From assembly GCF_029892845.1 (NCBI RefSeq), contig NZ_JARXVT010000001.1, forward strand, positions 62,001 to 126,000: DNA of 64,000 bases, read 5' to 3'. Below are positions 32,505-42,233 of the stretch, in pieces. This DNA is from Aurantimicrobium minutum. Its GTDB lineage: Bacteria > Actinomycetota > Actinomycetes > Actinomycetales > Microbacteriaceae. How positions within the stretch are numbered: the stretch's first letter is position 1; the number at the start of each line of letters is the position of its first letter. Made by a program: the position numbers and the translations under genes. The notes under the pieces were generated by a model, which saw only the letters and a program-made list of their open reading frames with translations, was not told the origin of the DNA and ran no database searches.

Positions 32505-33359
32505 TTACTTGAAAATAATCGTGCGCTGTCCATCGCGCAGGATGCGATCTTCAGCAAACCACTTGACGGCCTGGGTCAAGGTGCGGCTTTCCTCGTCCTG
32601 ACCAATGGCAACCAGTTCTTCAGGAGAGCGAGAGTGGTCAACGCGCACCACGTTCTGCTCAATGATGGGACCTTCATCCAAGTCGCTAGTGACGAAGTGT
32701 GCGGTGGCACCAATCAGCTTCACGCCACGAGCATGGGCCTGCTTGTAGGGGTTAGCGCCCTTGAAGCCAGGCAAGAAACTGTGGTGAATGTTGATGATCT
32801 TGCCTTCGAGCTTCTGACACAGCTCGGGGGAGAGCACCTGCATGTAACGGGCAAGGACAACAAGTTCGATGTCGTTCTCTTCGACGACTTCGAGCAGGCG
32901 CTTCTCAAAAGCCGCCTTCTGCTCTGCGGTGGTCACCGCCATGGATTCAAACGGAATGCCATAGAAGCCAGCTAAAGAGCTGAGCTCATCGTGGTTGGAG
33001 AGCACCAGAGGAATCTCCACCGGCAGCTGACCTGCACGCTGACGGAACAAGATGTCATTGAGGCAGTGGGCTGCCTTGGTGGCAAGAACCAGGGTGCGCA
33101 GGGGTCGTCCGACAACGTCGAGACGCCACTGCATGTTGTAGTTCGAGGTAACGGGCTGCAGTGCCAGCTCGAATTCTTCACGGCTGGCTGTGGTCTCCAC
33201 CTGCAGTCGCATGAAGAATGTGCCGGTGTCATCGCTGGAGAACTGCTGGCTCTCAGTGATGTTTCCGTTGGCTGCAACAATCGCACCAGAGACGGCGTGC
33301 ACAATGCCGGGTTTATCGGCACAAACAAAGGTGAGTACCCAGTGGGTTGCTTCAGACAT
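32505..33359 (-). CDS. purU: Formyltetrahydrofolate deformylase
   Basis: 284 residues. N-terminal ACT domain (VCADKPGIVHAVSGAI) and a formyltransferase-fold C-terminal domain with LARYMQVLSP, INIHHSFLPGFKG and the catalytic Asp in TSDLDEGPIIEQ. Releases formate from 10-formyl-THF for purine synthesis. Divergent from glyA-folD, so one-carbon genes cluster here. Confidence 0.95.
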   Translation of the reverse strand: MSEATHWVLTFVCADKPGIVHAVSGAIVAANGNITESQQFSSDDTGTFFMRLQVETTASREEFELALQPVTSNYNMQWRLDVVGRPLRTLVLATKAAHCLNDILFRQRAGQLPVEIPLVLSNHDELSSLAGFYGIPFESMAVTTAEQKAAFEKRLLEVVEENDIELVVLARYMQVLSPELCQKLEGKIINIHHSFLPGFKGANPYKQAHARGVKLIGATAHFVTSDLDEGPIIEQNVVRVDHSRSPEELVAIGQDEESRTLTQAVKWFAEDRILRDGQRTIIFK

Positions 33360-33395
33360 TCTTCAAGATTATTGCCTTCAGGCTTGGTAGACTGA

Positions 33396-33472
33396 CACAG
33401 TCGCAACTGGCGTTGAGATGGGTATCCATCAGGGAGCGATTAATGAGCGGATCTAGCCGAACGCCTGGGCTA
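33396..33472 (+). promoter_or_regulatory. ZTP (pfl) riboswitch upstream of glyA
   Basis: The outer stem pairs AGTCGC with GCGATT around ACTGGCG and the hairpin GATGG-GTAT-CCATC, followed by GGGAGCGAT; then CGG-ATCTAG-CCG and the conserved GCCTGGGC. This order and the conserved blocks match the ZTP riboswitch, which senses ZTP/ZMP and turns on folate one-carbon genes such as glyA and folD. It lies 54 bp before the glyA GTG. Confidence 0.85.
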
Positions 33473-33525
33473 TGAACGACAAAACCTGTTCCGGGTTTGT
33501 CCCGGTCTACCCCTAGGAGCCCACT

Positions 33526-34806
33526 GTGTCTTCAGATAACACCTTCAACGCCCCTCTCTCCGAGGTTGACCCCGAGATTGCTGCAGTACTGCAGAACGAA
33601 CTCGGTCGCCAGCGCGACTTCCTCGAGATGATTGCGTCCGAGAACTTCGTTCCTCGTGCCGTGCTCGAATCTCAGGGTTCGGTTCTGACCAACAAGTACG
33701 CAGAGGGTTACCCCGGCAAGCGCTACTACGGTGGTTGCGAATTCGTTGACGTGGCTGAAAGCCTCGCCATCGAGCGTGCAAAGAAGCTCTTCGGTGCTGC
33801 TTATGCCAACGTTCAGCCTCACTCCGGTGCAACTGCGAACGCTGCTGTGCTGCACGCGATTGCTCAGCCTGGCGACACCATCCTCGGTCTTGAACTCGCA
33901 CACGGTGGTCACCTCACTCACGGTATGAAGTTGAACTTCTCCGGCAAGGTTTACAACCCCGTGGCCTACGGTGTTGACCCTGAAACATTCCTCGTGGACA
34001 TGGATGTTGTTCGTAAGCTTGCCCACGAGCACAAGCCTGCTGTCATCATCGCTGGTTGGTCGGCATACCCTCGTCAGCTCGACTTCGCTGCATTCCGCGA
34101 GATCGCAGACGAAGTTGGCGCCAAGCTCTGGGTCGACATGGCTCACTTCGCAGGTCTTGTTGCAGCTGGCCTGCACCCCAACCCCGTGCCTTTCGCTGAC
34201 GTTGTATCCACCACCGTCCACAAGACCTTGGCAGGTCCCAGATCCGGTCTGATCCTCAGCCGTGATGAAGAACTGGCTAAGAAGCTCAACTCTGCAGTGT
34301 TCCCTGGACAGCAGGGTGGTCCCCTCATGCACGTCATCGCAGCCAAGGCAACTGCCTTCAAGCTCGCGATGGAGCCTGAATTCAAGGACCGTCAGCAGCG
34401 CACTCTTCGCGGTGCTCAAATCATTGCTGACCGCCTGACCCAGCCCGACATGAAGGCTGCTGGCGTGGACGTGCTCACCGGCGGAACTGAAGTTCACCTA
34501 GTTCTCGTTGACCTGCGCAACTCTCCTCTGGATGGTCAGCAGGCTGAAGACGTACTCCACGCTTCCGGCATCACCGTGAACCGTAACTCGGTACCCTTCG
34601 ACCCACGTCCACCCATGGTCACCTCGGGTCTGCGTATTGGTACTCCAGCCCTCGCAACACGTGGCTTCGGCGATGCTGAGTTCACCGAGGTAGCAGATGT
34701 CATTGCTGAAGCCCTCAAGCCCGGTGCTGATGTTTCTTCTCTCAAGGCTCGTGTCAAGGTTCTCACCGAGAAGTTCCCCCTGTACCCAGGCCTCGAGCAG
34801 TGGTAG
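33526..34806 (+). CDS. glyA: Serine hydroxymethyltransferase
   Basis: 426 residues. [31 protein letters not shown] and the PLP-Lys segment [14 protein letters not shown] are diagnostic. Converts serine and THF to glycine and methylene-THF. GTG start after AGGAG. Under the ZTP riboswitch; overlaps folD by 7 bp. Confidence 0.98.
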   Translation: MSSDNTFNAPLSEVDPEIAAVLQNELGRQRDFLEMIASENFVPRAVLESQGSVLTNKYAEGYPGKRYYGGCEFVDVAESLAIERAKKLFGAAYANVQPHSGATANAAVLHAIAQPGDTILGLELAHGGHLTHGMKLNFSGKVYNPVAYGVDPETFLVDMDVVRKLAHEHKPAVIIAGWSAYPRQLDFAAFREIADEVGAKLWVDMAHFAGLVAAGLHPNPVPFADVVSTTVHKTLAGPRSGLILSRDEELAKKLNSAVFPGQQGGPLMHVIAAKATAFKLAMEPEFKDRQQRTLRGAQIIADRLTQPDMKAAGVDVLTGGTEVHLVLVDLRNSPLDGQQAEDVLHASGITVNRNSVPFDPRPPMVTSGLRIGTPALATRGFGDAEFTEVADVIAEALKPGADVSSLKARVKVLTEKFPLYPGLEQW

Positions 34807-35681
34807 CAATCACTCTCGACGGCATCGCAACTGCGTCTGCCGTCAAGGGTGAACTCGCTGACAGTATTGCCGCTCTCAAAGCCAAGGGCATCACCCCTGG
34901 TCTGGGCACGCTGTTGGTGGGCGACGACCCTGGATCGCGTTCGTATGTCGCGGGCAAGCACCGCGACTGTGCAGAAGTAGGCATCAACTCGATCCGAGTT
35001 GATCTGCCTGCCACAGCAACTCAGGCAGATGTTGAAGAAGCGATAAAGAAGCTCAACTCTGACCCTGCTGTCACCGGTTACATCGTGCAGCTTCCTTTGC
35101 CAAAGGGCCTAGATGAGCATGCAGCACTGGAGCTCATTGATCCTGCCAAGGATGCTGATGGCCTACACCCCATGAACTTGGGTCGGCTAGTCATGGGCAT
35201 TGAAGGAGAACTGGCTTCGCCACTTCCCTGCACTCCTGCTGGAATTGTGGAGCTTCTCCAGCGCTACGACGTTCCCCTGTCGGGCAAACACGTCACCGTG
35301 GTAGGCCGCGGTCTGACTGTGGGCCGCCCACTGGGGCTACTGCTTACCCGCAAGGGCATTGATGCAACGGTGACGCTCACCCACTCTCGCACCGTGAACA
35401 TCGAAGACGAGATTCGTCGCGCTGATGTTGTCGTTGCTGCTGTGGGTGTTCCCCACTTCATCAAGCCTGAGTGGGTCAAGCCAGGTGCTGCTGTGTTGGA
35501 CGTGGGAATTACCCGCGTGGAGAACACAGAGACCGGCAAGGCCAAGCTGACCGGTGACGTGGACCCCGCTGTTGCTGAGGTTGCAGGCTACTTTTCACCC
35601 AACCCGGGTGGAGTGGGTCCCATGACGCGCGCGATGCTCTTGGCCAACGTGGTCAAGGCTGCGGAGCTTGCTGCTAACTAG
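34800..35681 (+). CDS. folD: Methylenetetrahydrofolate dehydrogenase/cyclohydrolase
   Basis: 293 residues. [36 protein letters not shown] and [14 protein letters not shown] are FolD signatures, ending [12 protein letters not shown]. Makes 10-formyl-THF from methylene-THF. Its GTG lies inside the end of glyA, so translation is coupled. Confidence 0.97.
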   Translation: MVAITLDGIATASAVKGELADSIAALKAKGITPGLGTLLVGDDPGSRSYVAGKHRDCAEVGINSIRVDLPATATQADVEEAIKKLNSDPAVTGYIVQLPLPKGLDEHAALELIDPAKDADGLHPMNLGRLVMGIEGELASPLPCTPAGIVELLQRYDVPLSGKHVTVVGRGLTVGRPLGLLLTRKGIDATVTLTHSRTVNIEDEIRRADVVVAAVGVPHFIKPEWVKPGAAVLDVGITRVENTETGKAKLTGDVDPAVAEVAGYFSPNPGGVGPMTRAMLLANVVKAAELAAN

Positions 35682-36213
35682 TTGCTTCTGCCTTGTAAAT
35701 CTCAAGGCGCTTGCGGTAGTTCGCTGCGTTGTTGCGCACAGCTTCTTGCTCATCAGGGGTGAGTTCGCGGCGCACCTTCGCGGGAACACCGGCGACCAGT
35801 GAACCCGGAGGAACAATCATTCCTTCGAGCACCAAAGCGCCGGCAGCAACCAGAGAGCCCTTCCCGATTACGGCGCCGTTCATCACGGTGGCATGCATGC
35901 CAATAAGGCAGTCGTCTTCCACGGTGCAGCCGTGGATCACAGCGTTGTGTCCAACAGAGACGTTCTTACCCAAGATGAGGGGGTAGCCGGTGTCGACGTG
36001 GCCACTCACGTTGTCTTGGATGTTGGAGCCCTCACCGATCACGATCGGTTCGTAGTCTCCACGCAGGACCGCGTTGAACCAGATGCCCACGTTGGCGTGA
36101 AGAGTCACATCGCCGGCCAGGCGACCGCCTGGTGCGATGTAGCACGAGTCATCCACGCTGGGAGTGCCGTAGCTGGGAACAGAAATGATCTGGGCTGAGT
36201 CCTGAGAAGTCAT
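35674..36213 (-). CDS. Gamma-carbonic-anhydrase-like hexapeptide protein
   Basis: 179 residues of left-handed beta-helix. Metal His are visible in SGHVD and [14 protein letters not shown] and [13 protein letters not shown] are typical of the YrdA/PaaY/gamma-CA group. May be a carbonic anhydrase or a thioesterase-like homologue. Convergent with folD, 8-bp overlap. Confidence 0.85.
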   Translation of the reverse strand: MTSQDSAQIISVPSYGTPSVDDSCYIAPGGRLAGDVTLHANVGIWFNAVLRGDYEPIVIGEGSNIQDNVSGHVDTGYPLILGKNVSVGHNAVIHGCTVEDDCLIGMHATVMNGAVIGKGSLVAAGALVLEGMIVPPGSLVAGVPAKVRRELTPDEQEAVRNNAANYRKRLEIYKAEATS

Positions 36214-36230
36214 GTTCTCAGCCTAGAACG

Positions 36231-37775
36231 CTAACGGCGGGGTGCGGGAGGGAGTTTGGCCCCAATTTCCGGTGCGCGGCGAGCAAATGATTTTTCTGCA
36301 TGGGTGGCCTGCCACTTGCGCAGAGCACGCCACCAGCGTGCAGTCTTGTGCTTCCACGCCTTGCGGAGTTCTGTATTCCATAGCTCCAACACAGCAGCAT
36401 CGTTGAAGGATTGCACCGCCTGGATGGCAGCAGCACGCATAGCGAGGACCTTGTCCTCGGGCAATGCCTGCAAGCGGACAATCGCAGCCGCCATGGCGTC
36501 GGTGTCGCCATCTGGAATAAGGAAGCCGTTCACACCATCCACAATGATGTCGCTGGGGCCATAAGGAATATCAAAAGAGATAGGGATACAGCCCGCTGCC
36601 ATACCTTCCAGCAGCACCAGGGGAGTCCCCTCCGTCTCTGAGGTGATCAAGATGAAGCTAGCCGTCTTGGTTTCTCCCAGAGCGGTGGTGCTGTAGCCAT
36701 GAAGGGTTGCGAACCGGGTGGCATTCGTCGATTCAACCATGGCATCGACTTCTGGCTTACTCTCGCCATCACCATAGACATCGAGGTGGATAGCGGAAGT
36801 TAAGTGTGCCTTGCTCGCCGCCTCGATAGCTAGGTGCACACGCTTGCGGGGAACAAATGCTGCCACCACAATGCCGCGATCACGTGGGCGCTCCAAGGTA
36901 ATCGAGCTGGGTTCAGGAAGTGGCACTGAGTTAGGAATGACGACCAGGTTGGGGCTAGCCCCGACAATGTCGGTGACATCCTTACGCTGACGTTTGGTGA
37001 GTGTTGCGACGAGGTCAAAGGCAGGGAGATTCTGAATACTCTTGCTTCGAGCTTCGCTCAAGATGGGACGACCATCTGCGGTCACGCCTTCAATATGAGC
37101 GCCCTGAATCACGTGCACGGTGAGGGCATTGCGCCTGCGATATTCCACGAACATGTTCACAGCGGTCTTGCTGTCCACGATGTAGGTCGTGGGGGTCTTG
37201 CCATTCATGCGGTCCAACAGCCAGTGATAAAACTCGTTGGCCACCTTCCACATTTTGTATGGCTTACCCTGCAAGTCACAGAGAATGATGCGGCGACCGC
37301 CACGAACTCCGCGCTCGCGGAAGTCCCTACGGTCGCTGAGCATCAGAGTGCCGTCTTCGCGGAAGTGATCCACTTGCAAAACAGTCAGGTCATCTGCGGC
37401 ATAACGTGTGCGGGAGAGTTCATGACCTCCGCGGGAGGTTGACTCATAGGAGTCAGAGTCTGCGATGGGTGTGAAAGCTTTTTCTATTGCCGTTGAGACG
37501 CCGGTGGCGCGAGCAGGTACCTGCTCGCTACGGAGCCAATCCCACACGTTGCGCAGGGAAACATCTCCGAAGAGGCGACCCATCTGGCGAAGTTCGATCT
37601 CGACCTGGTCATAGTCAGGGTAGTTGTCGAATGTCAGCACAGTAACGTGCCCAGCACCTGACAGGCTCATGATTCCTGCACGGTGAAGAAGAGTGACGGT
37701 GAGACCACCAGAGTCTGTGCGAATACCCCACGTCACACTCACGTAGTTGGAGGTAGGCAGGACGGTTGAACTCAC
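36231..37775 (-). CDS. Glycosyltransferase, GT4-like (TagE/GtfA-type)
   Basis: 514 residues. The C-terminal half has the GT-B donor site: FVPRKRVHLAIEA, YGDGESKPEV, LITSETEGTPLVLLEGMAAG (EGTP-E7E motif) and DGVNGFLI. The N-terminal half resembles poly(glycerol-phosphate) glucosyltransferases. Probably decorates a cell-wall polymer. Likely GTG start at 37775. No wall-polymer genes adjoin it. Confidence 0.78.
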   Translation of the reverse strand: MSSTVLPTSNYVSVTWGIRTDSGGLTVTLLHRAGIMSLSGAGHVTVLTFDNYPDYDQVEIELRQMGRLFGDVSLRNVWDWLRSEQVPARATGVSTAIEKAFTPIADSDSYESTSRGGHELSRTRYAADDLTVLQVDHFREDGTLMLSDRRDFRERGVRGGRRIILCDLQGKPYKMWKVANEFYHWLLDRMNGKTPTTYIVDSKTAVNMFVEYRRRNALTVHVIQGAHIEGVTADGRPILSEARSKSIQNLPAFDLVATLTKRQRKDVTDIVGASPNLVVIPNSVPLPEPSSITLERPRDRGIVVAAFVPRKRVHLAIEAASKAHLTSAIHLDVYGDGESKPEVDAMVESTNATRFATLHGYSTTALGETKTASFILITSETEGTPLVLLEGMAAGCIPISFDIPYGPSDIIVDGVNGFLIPDGDTDAMAAAIVRLQALPEDKVLAMRAAAIQAVQSFNDAAVLELWNTELRKAWKHKTARWWRALRKWQATHAEKSFARRAPEIGAKLPPAPRR

Positions 37776-37921
37776 CTGCTCATGTTACTTGTAGTGAGGA
37801 AACGTGGGATGTTGCATGTTACGGCTCGCGTCCAGCCTCAGGTCTCATAAGAAACACTCAGGTTACGCTTAAGCACGAACTTTGTTACACCCCCAATCAA
37901 TGAAATGAGAGTGTTATCTCG

Positions 37922-38539
37922 ATGGCTCAGTCATCTTTCCTTTCCTCCCTTAAGAAGGCATTCCGCTCAGGCGCTAAGCAGGCTGGTGCAACCGCTGCTG
38001 TTGTCGCTGACAAGGTAGAGGACGTCACCTCTGACGCAACTGTTGTTGCGAAGAAGGCAGCAACCACCACCAAGAAGGTGGCAACCACCGTTAAGAAGGA
38101 TGCGTCTAAGACCGCAGCTTCTGTTGGCAAGGATCTTGCTCACGCAGCAGGTACCATCAAGAAGGATGCAGCGAAGACCACTGCAACCGTCAAGAAGACT
38201 GTTGCTGCTGCAAAGCCCGCGGTGAAGAAGCCAGCTGCGAAGAAGGCTCCAGTAAAGGCAGCAGCGAAGCCTGCTGCTAAGCCTGTTGCCAAGAAGGCAC
38301 CAGCTAAGGCTGTTGCTCCCAAGGCTGCTGCTAAGCCCGCAGTAAAGAAGCCAGTCGCAAAGCCTGCAGCAACCAAGGCAGCTCCAAAGCCAGCAGCTAA
38401 GCCTGCAGTCAAGAAGGCACCAGCTAAGGCTGCTGCTCCCAAGGCTGCTGCTAAGCCCGCTGCAAAGAAGGCTCCTGCGAAGCCAGCAGCCAAGCCTGCT
38501 GCTAAGAAGCCAGCTGCAAAGCCCGCAGTAAAGAAGTAA
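37922..38539 (+). CDS. Histone H1-like Lys/Ala/Pro-rich protein
   Basis: 205 residues. A helical N-terminal part (SSFLSSLKKAFRSGAKQAG, then A/T/K repeats) is followed by about 110 residues of AAKP/KKAPAK repeats as in eukaryotic H1 tails. Probably binds DNA non-specifically and compacts it. The repeats are also visible in DNA: 38292-38351 and 38412-38471 are near identical, 120 bp apart. Followed by a strong terminator. Repeat number may vary between strains. Confidence 0.82.
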   Translation: MAQSSFLSSLKKAFRSGAKQAGATAAVVADKVEDVTSDATVVAKKAATTTKKVATTVKKDASKTAASVGKDLAHAAGTIKKDAAKTTATVKKTVAAAKPAVKKPAAKKAPVKAAAKPAAKPVAKKAPAKAVAPKAAAKPAVKKPVAKPAATKAAPKPAAKPAVKKAPAKAAAPKAAAKPAAKKAPAKPAAKPAAKKPAAKPAVKK

Positions 38540-38557
38540 TTCGAGCTCAGCTCAACT

Positions 38558-38592
38558 AGATGGCATCCCTTCGGGGATGCCATCTTTGCTTG
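38558..38592 (+). terminator. Intrinsic terminator after the H1-like gene
   Basis: Perfect 12-bp stem (38558-38569 / 38574-38585) with a TTCG tetraloop, then TTTGCTT. Confidence 0.9.
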
Positions 38593-38653
38593 AGGGGAAT
38601 ACTTTTCTTGGCAGAAGACTTATCCTCAGAGATAGTCCAATAAGGAGCACAAC

Positions 38654-39637
38654 ATGCCCGCAGTAACCGCTGATACGTTCACCCTTCCCCACCTCGCGCC
38701 TGCCGTTGGCCGTGCCCGTGCAGTGAAGTCAGTGACGAAAGGGCCACAGGCATTCGAAGGTGATGGCTTCCCGGTGACACGTGCTTTCGCTGGCGTCTCG
38801 TACCAAGACATTGACCCGTTCATCCACATGGACCAGATGGGTGAGGTCGAATACGCACCCTATGAACCTCGTGGAACCTCATGGCACCCCCACCGTGGCT
38901 TTGAGACCTTCACCTACATGATCGATGGAACCTTCCAACACCAGGACAATCACGGTGGTGGCGGCATCATTGAGAATGGTGCCACCCAATACATGACCGC
39001 AGGCTCTGGTGTTCTCCACATCGAGACACCACCAGACGAGCTGGTGATGTCTGGTGGTTTCTTCCACGGCATTCAGTTGTGGATCAACCTTCCTGCTGCA
39101 AAGAAGATGACAGCTCCGAACTATCAGAACCTTGCTGGTGGTGATGTTGAGCTGCTCTCCAGCCAAGACGGTGGAGCACTCATCCGAGTCATTGCGGGTG
39201 AAATTGATGGCCACGTGGGTCCGGGTAAATCACAAACTCCGATGACCATCGCCCACGTGACCTTGGCTCCAGGAGCTTCTGTTTCGATCCCCTGGAACCC
39301 CGAATTCAACGCCCTTGCCTACACACTCGCAGGACAGGGAACTGTCGGCGAAGGTGAGTTGGGTGGAAGCGCAGCTCCCATCGCTGCAGGAACACTTGCG
39401 GTTCTTGTTGACGGTGACCGCCTCGTATTGACTGCAGACAAAGTTCAAGATGCACGTAACGGTGCTCTTGATGTTCTCCTCCTTGGTGGCCAGCCCATCA
39501 ACGAAACTGTGGTGGCATATGGCCCCTTCGTGATGAACACCAAGGCAGAAGTTGTTCAGGCTCTCGAAGACTTCAACTACGGACGCTTTGGTCAGATTCC
39601 TGACGATGCACTCCAGCCCTTCCACCACAGGCACTAA
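38654..39637 (+). CDS. Pirin family protein
   Basis: 327 residues. N-terminal cupin with SWHPHRGFETFTYM and the metal His set (HPH, the later H in HIETPPDE), then the pirin C-terminal domain. Bacterial pirins include quercetinases and redox regulators; role here unknown. Normal length. The last 109 bases are repeated at 46070-46179 beyond an accessory segment. Confidence 0.9.
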   Translation: MPAVTADTFTLPHLAPAVGRARAVKSVTKGPQAFEGDGFPVTRAFAGVSYQDIDPFIHMDQMGEVEYAPYEPRGTSWHPHRGFETFTYMIDGTFQHQDNHGGGGIIENGATQYMTAGSGVLHIETPPDELVMSGGFFHGIQLWINLPAAKKMTAPNYQNLAGGDVELLSSQDGGALIRVIAGEIDGHVGPGKSQTPMTIAHVTLAPGASVSIPWNPEFNALAYTLAGQGTVGEGELGGSAAPIAAGTLAVLVDGDRLVLTADKVQDARNGALDVLLLGGQPINETVVAYGPFVMNTKAEVVQALEDFNYGRFGQIPDDALQPFHHRH

Positions 39638-39639
39638 TT
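39530..39639. repeat. Direct repeat, left copy (island B), pirin 3' end
   Basis: 110 bp matching 46070-46179 with 5 differences (at 39562, 39574, 39589, 39619 and 39625). Each falls on a third codon position and is silent. Confidence 0.93.
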
Positions 39640-39649
39640 ATTTGATTCG

Positions 39650-41401
39650 CTAACCTGTGTGGCTTTCTGTCCTGTTGAGGTTTCGTCGAAAAAACTTCAC
39701 AGTCAAGACCGATCCGATTGATTCGGGGCCTGCTTCGAGTTTCCAGTTTGCGCCCGCGAGCGAGTCATAGAGTGCAGTTCCTAAACCCTGGGGACCACTT
39801 CGTGGTCCGAGGCCGTCATCAGTAAGCCTCACGGCGATGCTTTCGGGAGCAATATCTATAGAAATTTCTATGTCAGATGCCAGACCATGCCTTACTGAAT
39901 TATTGATACCTTCATTGAGAACTCGATTCACAGCAGCACAGTCCTCGGCTGATAAAAGTAAGCGTGATGGAGTACACAGCAACTGCAGTTGAATTATTCC
40001 TCTCCATTTGGTCGATAGTTCGAGGGCAAGATCACTGATGTCTTGGGGAACACCTCGAGGAGCATCCTCTGGAACATGCAACAAAGACTCAATGTTTTCA
40101 AGTTCAGAGAGTACTGATTTCACAACGTCTGACGTAGGGGTCAATTCGAGACGGAGCGCCGCTGCGAGCATCTGGTTCTGCACATTACCATGCAGAAATT
40201 GGGCAAGTTCTCGATTGTGAAGTCGATTACGGTTCAGTACGTATTCGTTATTGAGCCCTTCTTCACCAATTTGTTCAACGAGTTTGGAACGTATGCTTTC
40301 GTGGCTCTCATAGGCAGAGCGAACTATCCCGATGAGTAAGGCATTGGTCGTGAGAGTGAGGGCGTTGACAACGTTGAGGGCAACAGCGTTGAACTGAATT
40401 AACGGACCAAATAGAGAAGTACAGACCAGTTCTGTTGCGACAACAGCGAGTCCGATGCTTCCAAAGAATACGAGGGATGAAGTGACTTGTGATTTCGTGG
40501 AGACTCGACGTGCAATTTCGAAAAATATCGCAGTGATCGAAACCTGAACTGCGAGACGACTGATTCCCTCTTGAACTCCGGCTGCAGAAATTTCAAGAGG
40601 CAGACAAGCGATGCTATAAACAAGAAGTATCCAGATTGAGGCAAAGTTGTGTTCACGGATAGTTATTCGCGCGAGGTCTTTCACCGAAAAATCTGTGTAT
40701 TTGGATGCCTCAGCTTTCCAGATTTTATGGCTCAGGGGACGAAGCTCGGTCTGGATGATGTCATGGAGCAATACAGATGCTTGGGAGCCGTCTTTCATTT
40801 CGGCTTGAAGCCGAGTTCGTGTTTGTGTGATGAACTCGTGGATTTCCATCTCGGCTTCTGAAAGCGACTGCAGTGAGGTGGCCTCAGGTAACAGGTTCAC
40901 CTCACGATTTGTCGCGCGCTGCACAGTTTCTGAGATCAGCACATCTCTCTCTATTTGGTAACGCTCTCTAACCGCAAGCAAGACTGCCCCAATAGGGAGA
41001 AGCCACATCCCACCGAACGCGGTAGGGATTGATCTTGACACGAGAGCTGCATTCAAATCGAAAGAAGGGTCGAATAACCACAGCAAGTAGGTGGTGAGTA
41101 AGGCTTTGAGTCCACCAAGCACAGCACCCGCGGCCATGACCACACCGAGGGGGATTGAGCGTGAATTTCTGCGCCTGAAGAGGGTTGCCCGAAAAATGAG
41201 GAGCAAAACAGTTGATGCTGCCAGTGCAACTACGTTGGCAAGTAAAAGCAGCATCAAGGTTTGTGGATTTGTGAAGCCTGGTGACACAAGTACTGAGATG
41301 CTCAGCCACAGCGGCAGAAAGGCGAAATAGGCGCGAAGATCACCGAGCCACCTGCCTCCAGCATCCTTTCGAAATCTCTCGAAATTACTGATGATCATCA
41401 T
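39650..41401 (-). CDS. Membrane sensor histidine kinase, NarL-partner type
   Basis: 583 residues. Eight predicted membrane helices in two groups (about 26-145 and 255-360) flank a soluble segment. The dimerisation region LAQFLHGNVQNQML carries the likely phospho-acceptor His404, and the C-terminal ATPase has NNSVRHG (N-box) and DDGLG plus GLG (G-boxes). Starts inside the response-regulator gene (17-bp overlap), so they form one system. Signal unknown; the divergent surface-protein gene is a likely target. Stop lies 10 bp past the left repeat. Confidence 0.87.
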   Translation of the reverse strand: MMIISNFERFRKDAGGRWLGDLRAYFAFLPLWLSISVLVSPGFTNPQTLMLLLLANVVALAASTVLLLIFRATLFRRRNSRSIPLGVVMAAGAVLGGLKALLTTYLLWLFDPSFDLNAALVSRSIPTAFGGMWLLPIGAVLLAVRERYQIERDVLISETVQRATNREVNLLPEATSLQSLSEAEMEIHEFITQTRTRLQAEMKDGSQASVLLHDIIQTELRPLSHKIWKAEASKYTDFSVKDLARITIREHNFASIWILLVYSIACLPLEISAAGVQEGISRLAVQVSITAIFFEIARRVSTKSQVTSSLVFFGSIGLAVVATELVCTSLFGPLIQFNAVALNVVNALTLTTNALLIGIVRSAYESHESIRSKLVEQIGEEGLNNEYVLNRNRLHNRELAQFLHGNVQNQMLAAALRLELTPTSDVVKSVLSELENIESLLHVPEDAPRGVPQDISDLALELSTKWRGIIQLQLLCTPSRLLLSAEDCAAVNRVLNEGINNSVRHGLASDIEISIDIAPESIAVRLTDDGLGPRSGPQGLGTALYDSLAGANWKLEAGPESIGSVLTVKFFRRNLNRTESHTG

Positions 41402-42029
41402 TGTTCAAGCCCAGAGCGCGGAAGTAGACCTTGGCAATATGAACTCTTTGATTTTGAGAGGTGTCATGAGAAATTCCTAGGGCTTTGGCAACTCGCGCAA
41501 TCGTGCGTTCGATTGATTTCTCTTTGACGAATCTTCGTTTCGCAATTTCCGCGTTGGAGTGTCCTTGAGCTACCAGCCTCAATGTTTCAACCTGAAGGTC
41601 TGTTAAGTGACCAAATGCAGGGAGTTGAATTCGGGCAGGGCTAACGCTTGATGCGACGAGGGAATTTTTCATTGCCGCAATGAGAACGTCGACACTCGTC
41701 ACAGACTTCTTAGTGAGGTATTGAGTTCCGGCAGGCGGCGGTTGCAGATTCGCGTTCAGGAAACGTGGGTCATCGTAGGAAGTCAGAAAGACGATGCCAA
41801 TCATGGGATTTTGGCGCCGGAGGCTTCTGGCAACATCTATTCCAGTCGGTCCCTCTCCCAAATGTAAATCGAGAACTGCGATGTGAGGTCTGAGCTCCTC
41901 GGCGGCCAACACAGCTGTGCTCGCCGAACCGCCCTCGTGGACTACGGAAAGGCCTTGAGATCTCAAAGTGGCGACCAAAGTCAGGCGAGTGAAAGCATCA
42001 TCTTCTACGACGATTACCTTCTCTTCCAT
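41385..42029 (-). CDS. NarL/FixJ-type response regulator
   Basis: 214 residues from the ATG at 42029 (family start MEEKVIVVEDD). Receiver with the acidic pair EDD, phospho-acceptor Asp in VLDLHLG, Thr in FLTSYDD and Lys in YLTKKS. The LuxR-type HTH is in LVAQGHSNAEIAKRRFVKEK. Activates or represses transcription when phosphorylated by the kinase encoded downstream. Divergent from the surface-protein gene across 204 bp. Confidence 0.9.
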   Translation of the reverse strand: MEEKVIVVEDDAFTRLTLVATLRSQGLSVVHEGGSASTAVLAAEELRPHIAVLDLHLGEGPTGIDVARSLRRQNPMIGIVFLTSYDDPRFLNANLQPPPAGTQYLTKKSVTSVDVLIAAMKNSLVASSVSPARIQLPAFGHLTDLQVETLRLVAQGHSNAEIAKRRFVKEKSIERTIARVAKALGISHDTSQNQRVHIAKVYFRALGLNNDDHQ

Positions 42030-42233
42030 AAGAGAAGTATCTCGCTCTGAATGTATCGACGGGGTAAACACACTTTGAACGTATTCGCTCTTGCTTTACA
42101 TTGCTTAATTTTTTGAGCCGCACCAAGGGATATGGGGGGCTACCCCCACTTCCCGCAGGGGGACATCCCCTCAAGATTGACCTGTTCAGATTTAGAGCGT
42201 TTCTGTCCTGACAACGGCTCATAAATTTCACAT
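42030..42233. promoter_or_regulatory. Divergent promoter region, regulator/surface protein
   Basis: 204 bp. It contains two G/C-tract inverted repeats: GGGGG-GCTA-CCCCC (42134-42147) and AGGGG-GACAT-CCCCT (about 42157-42171). They stand out from the AT-rich surroundings and could be operators or hairpins near the surface-protein leader. No clear ribosome site precedes the surface-protein ATG. Confidence 0.45.

Noticed and set aside
33532-34497. 321-codon open frame antisense to glyA
   Set aside because: Mirrors the strong codon bias of glyA on the other strand, has no protein-family features and lies wholly inside a certain gene.
38222-38539. Regularly repeated DNA, considered as a CRISPR-like or tandem-repeat array
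   Set aside because: The repeats are coding AAKP/KKAPAK units in one frame, with no spacers.
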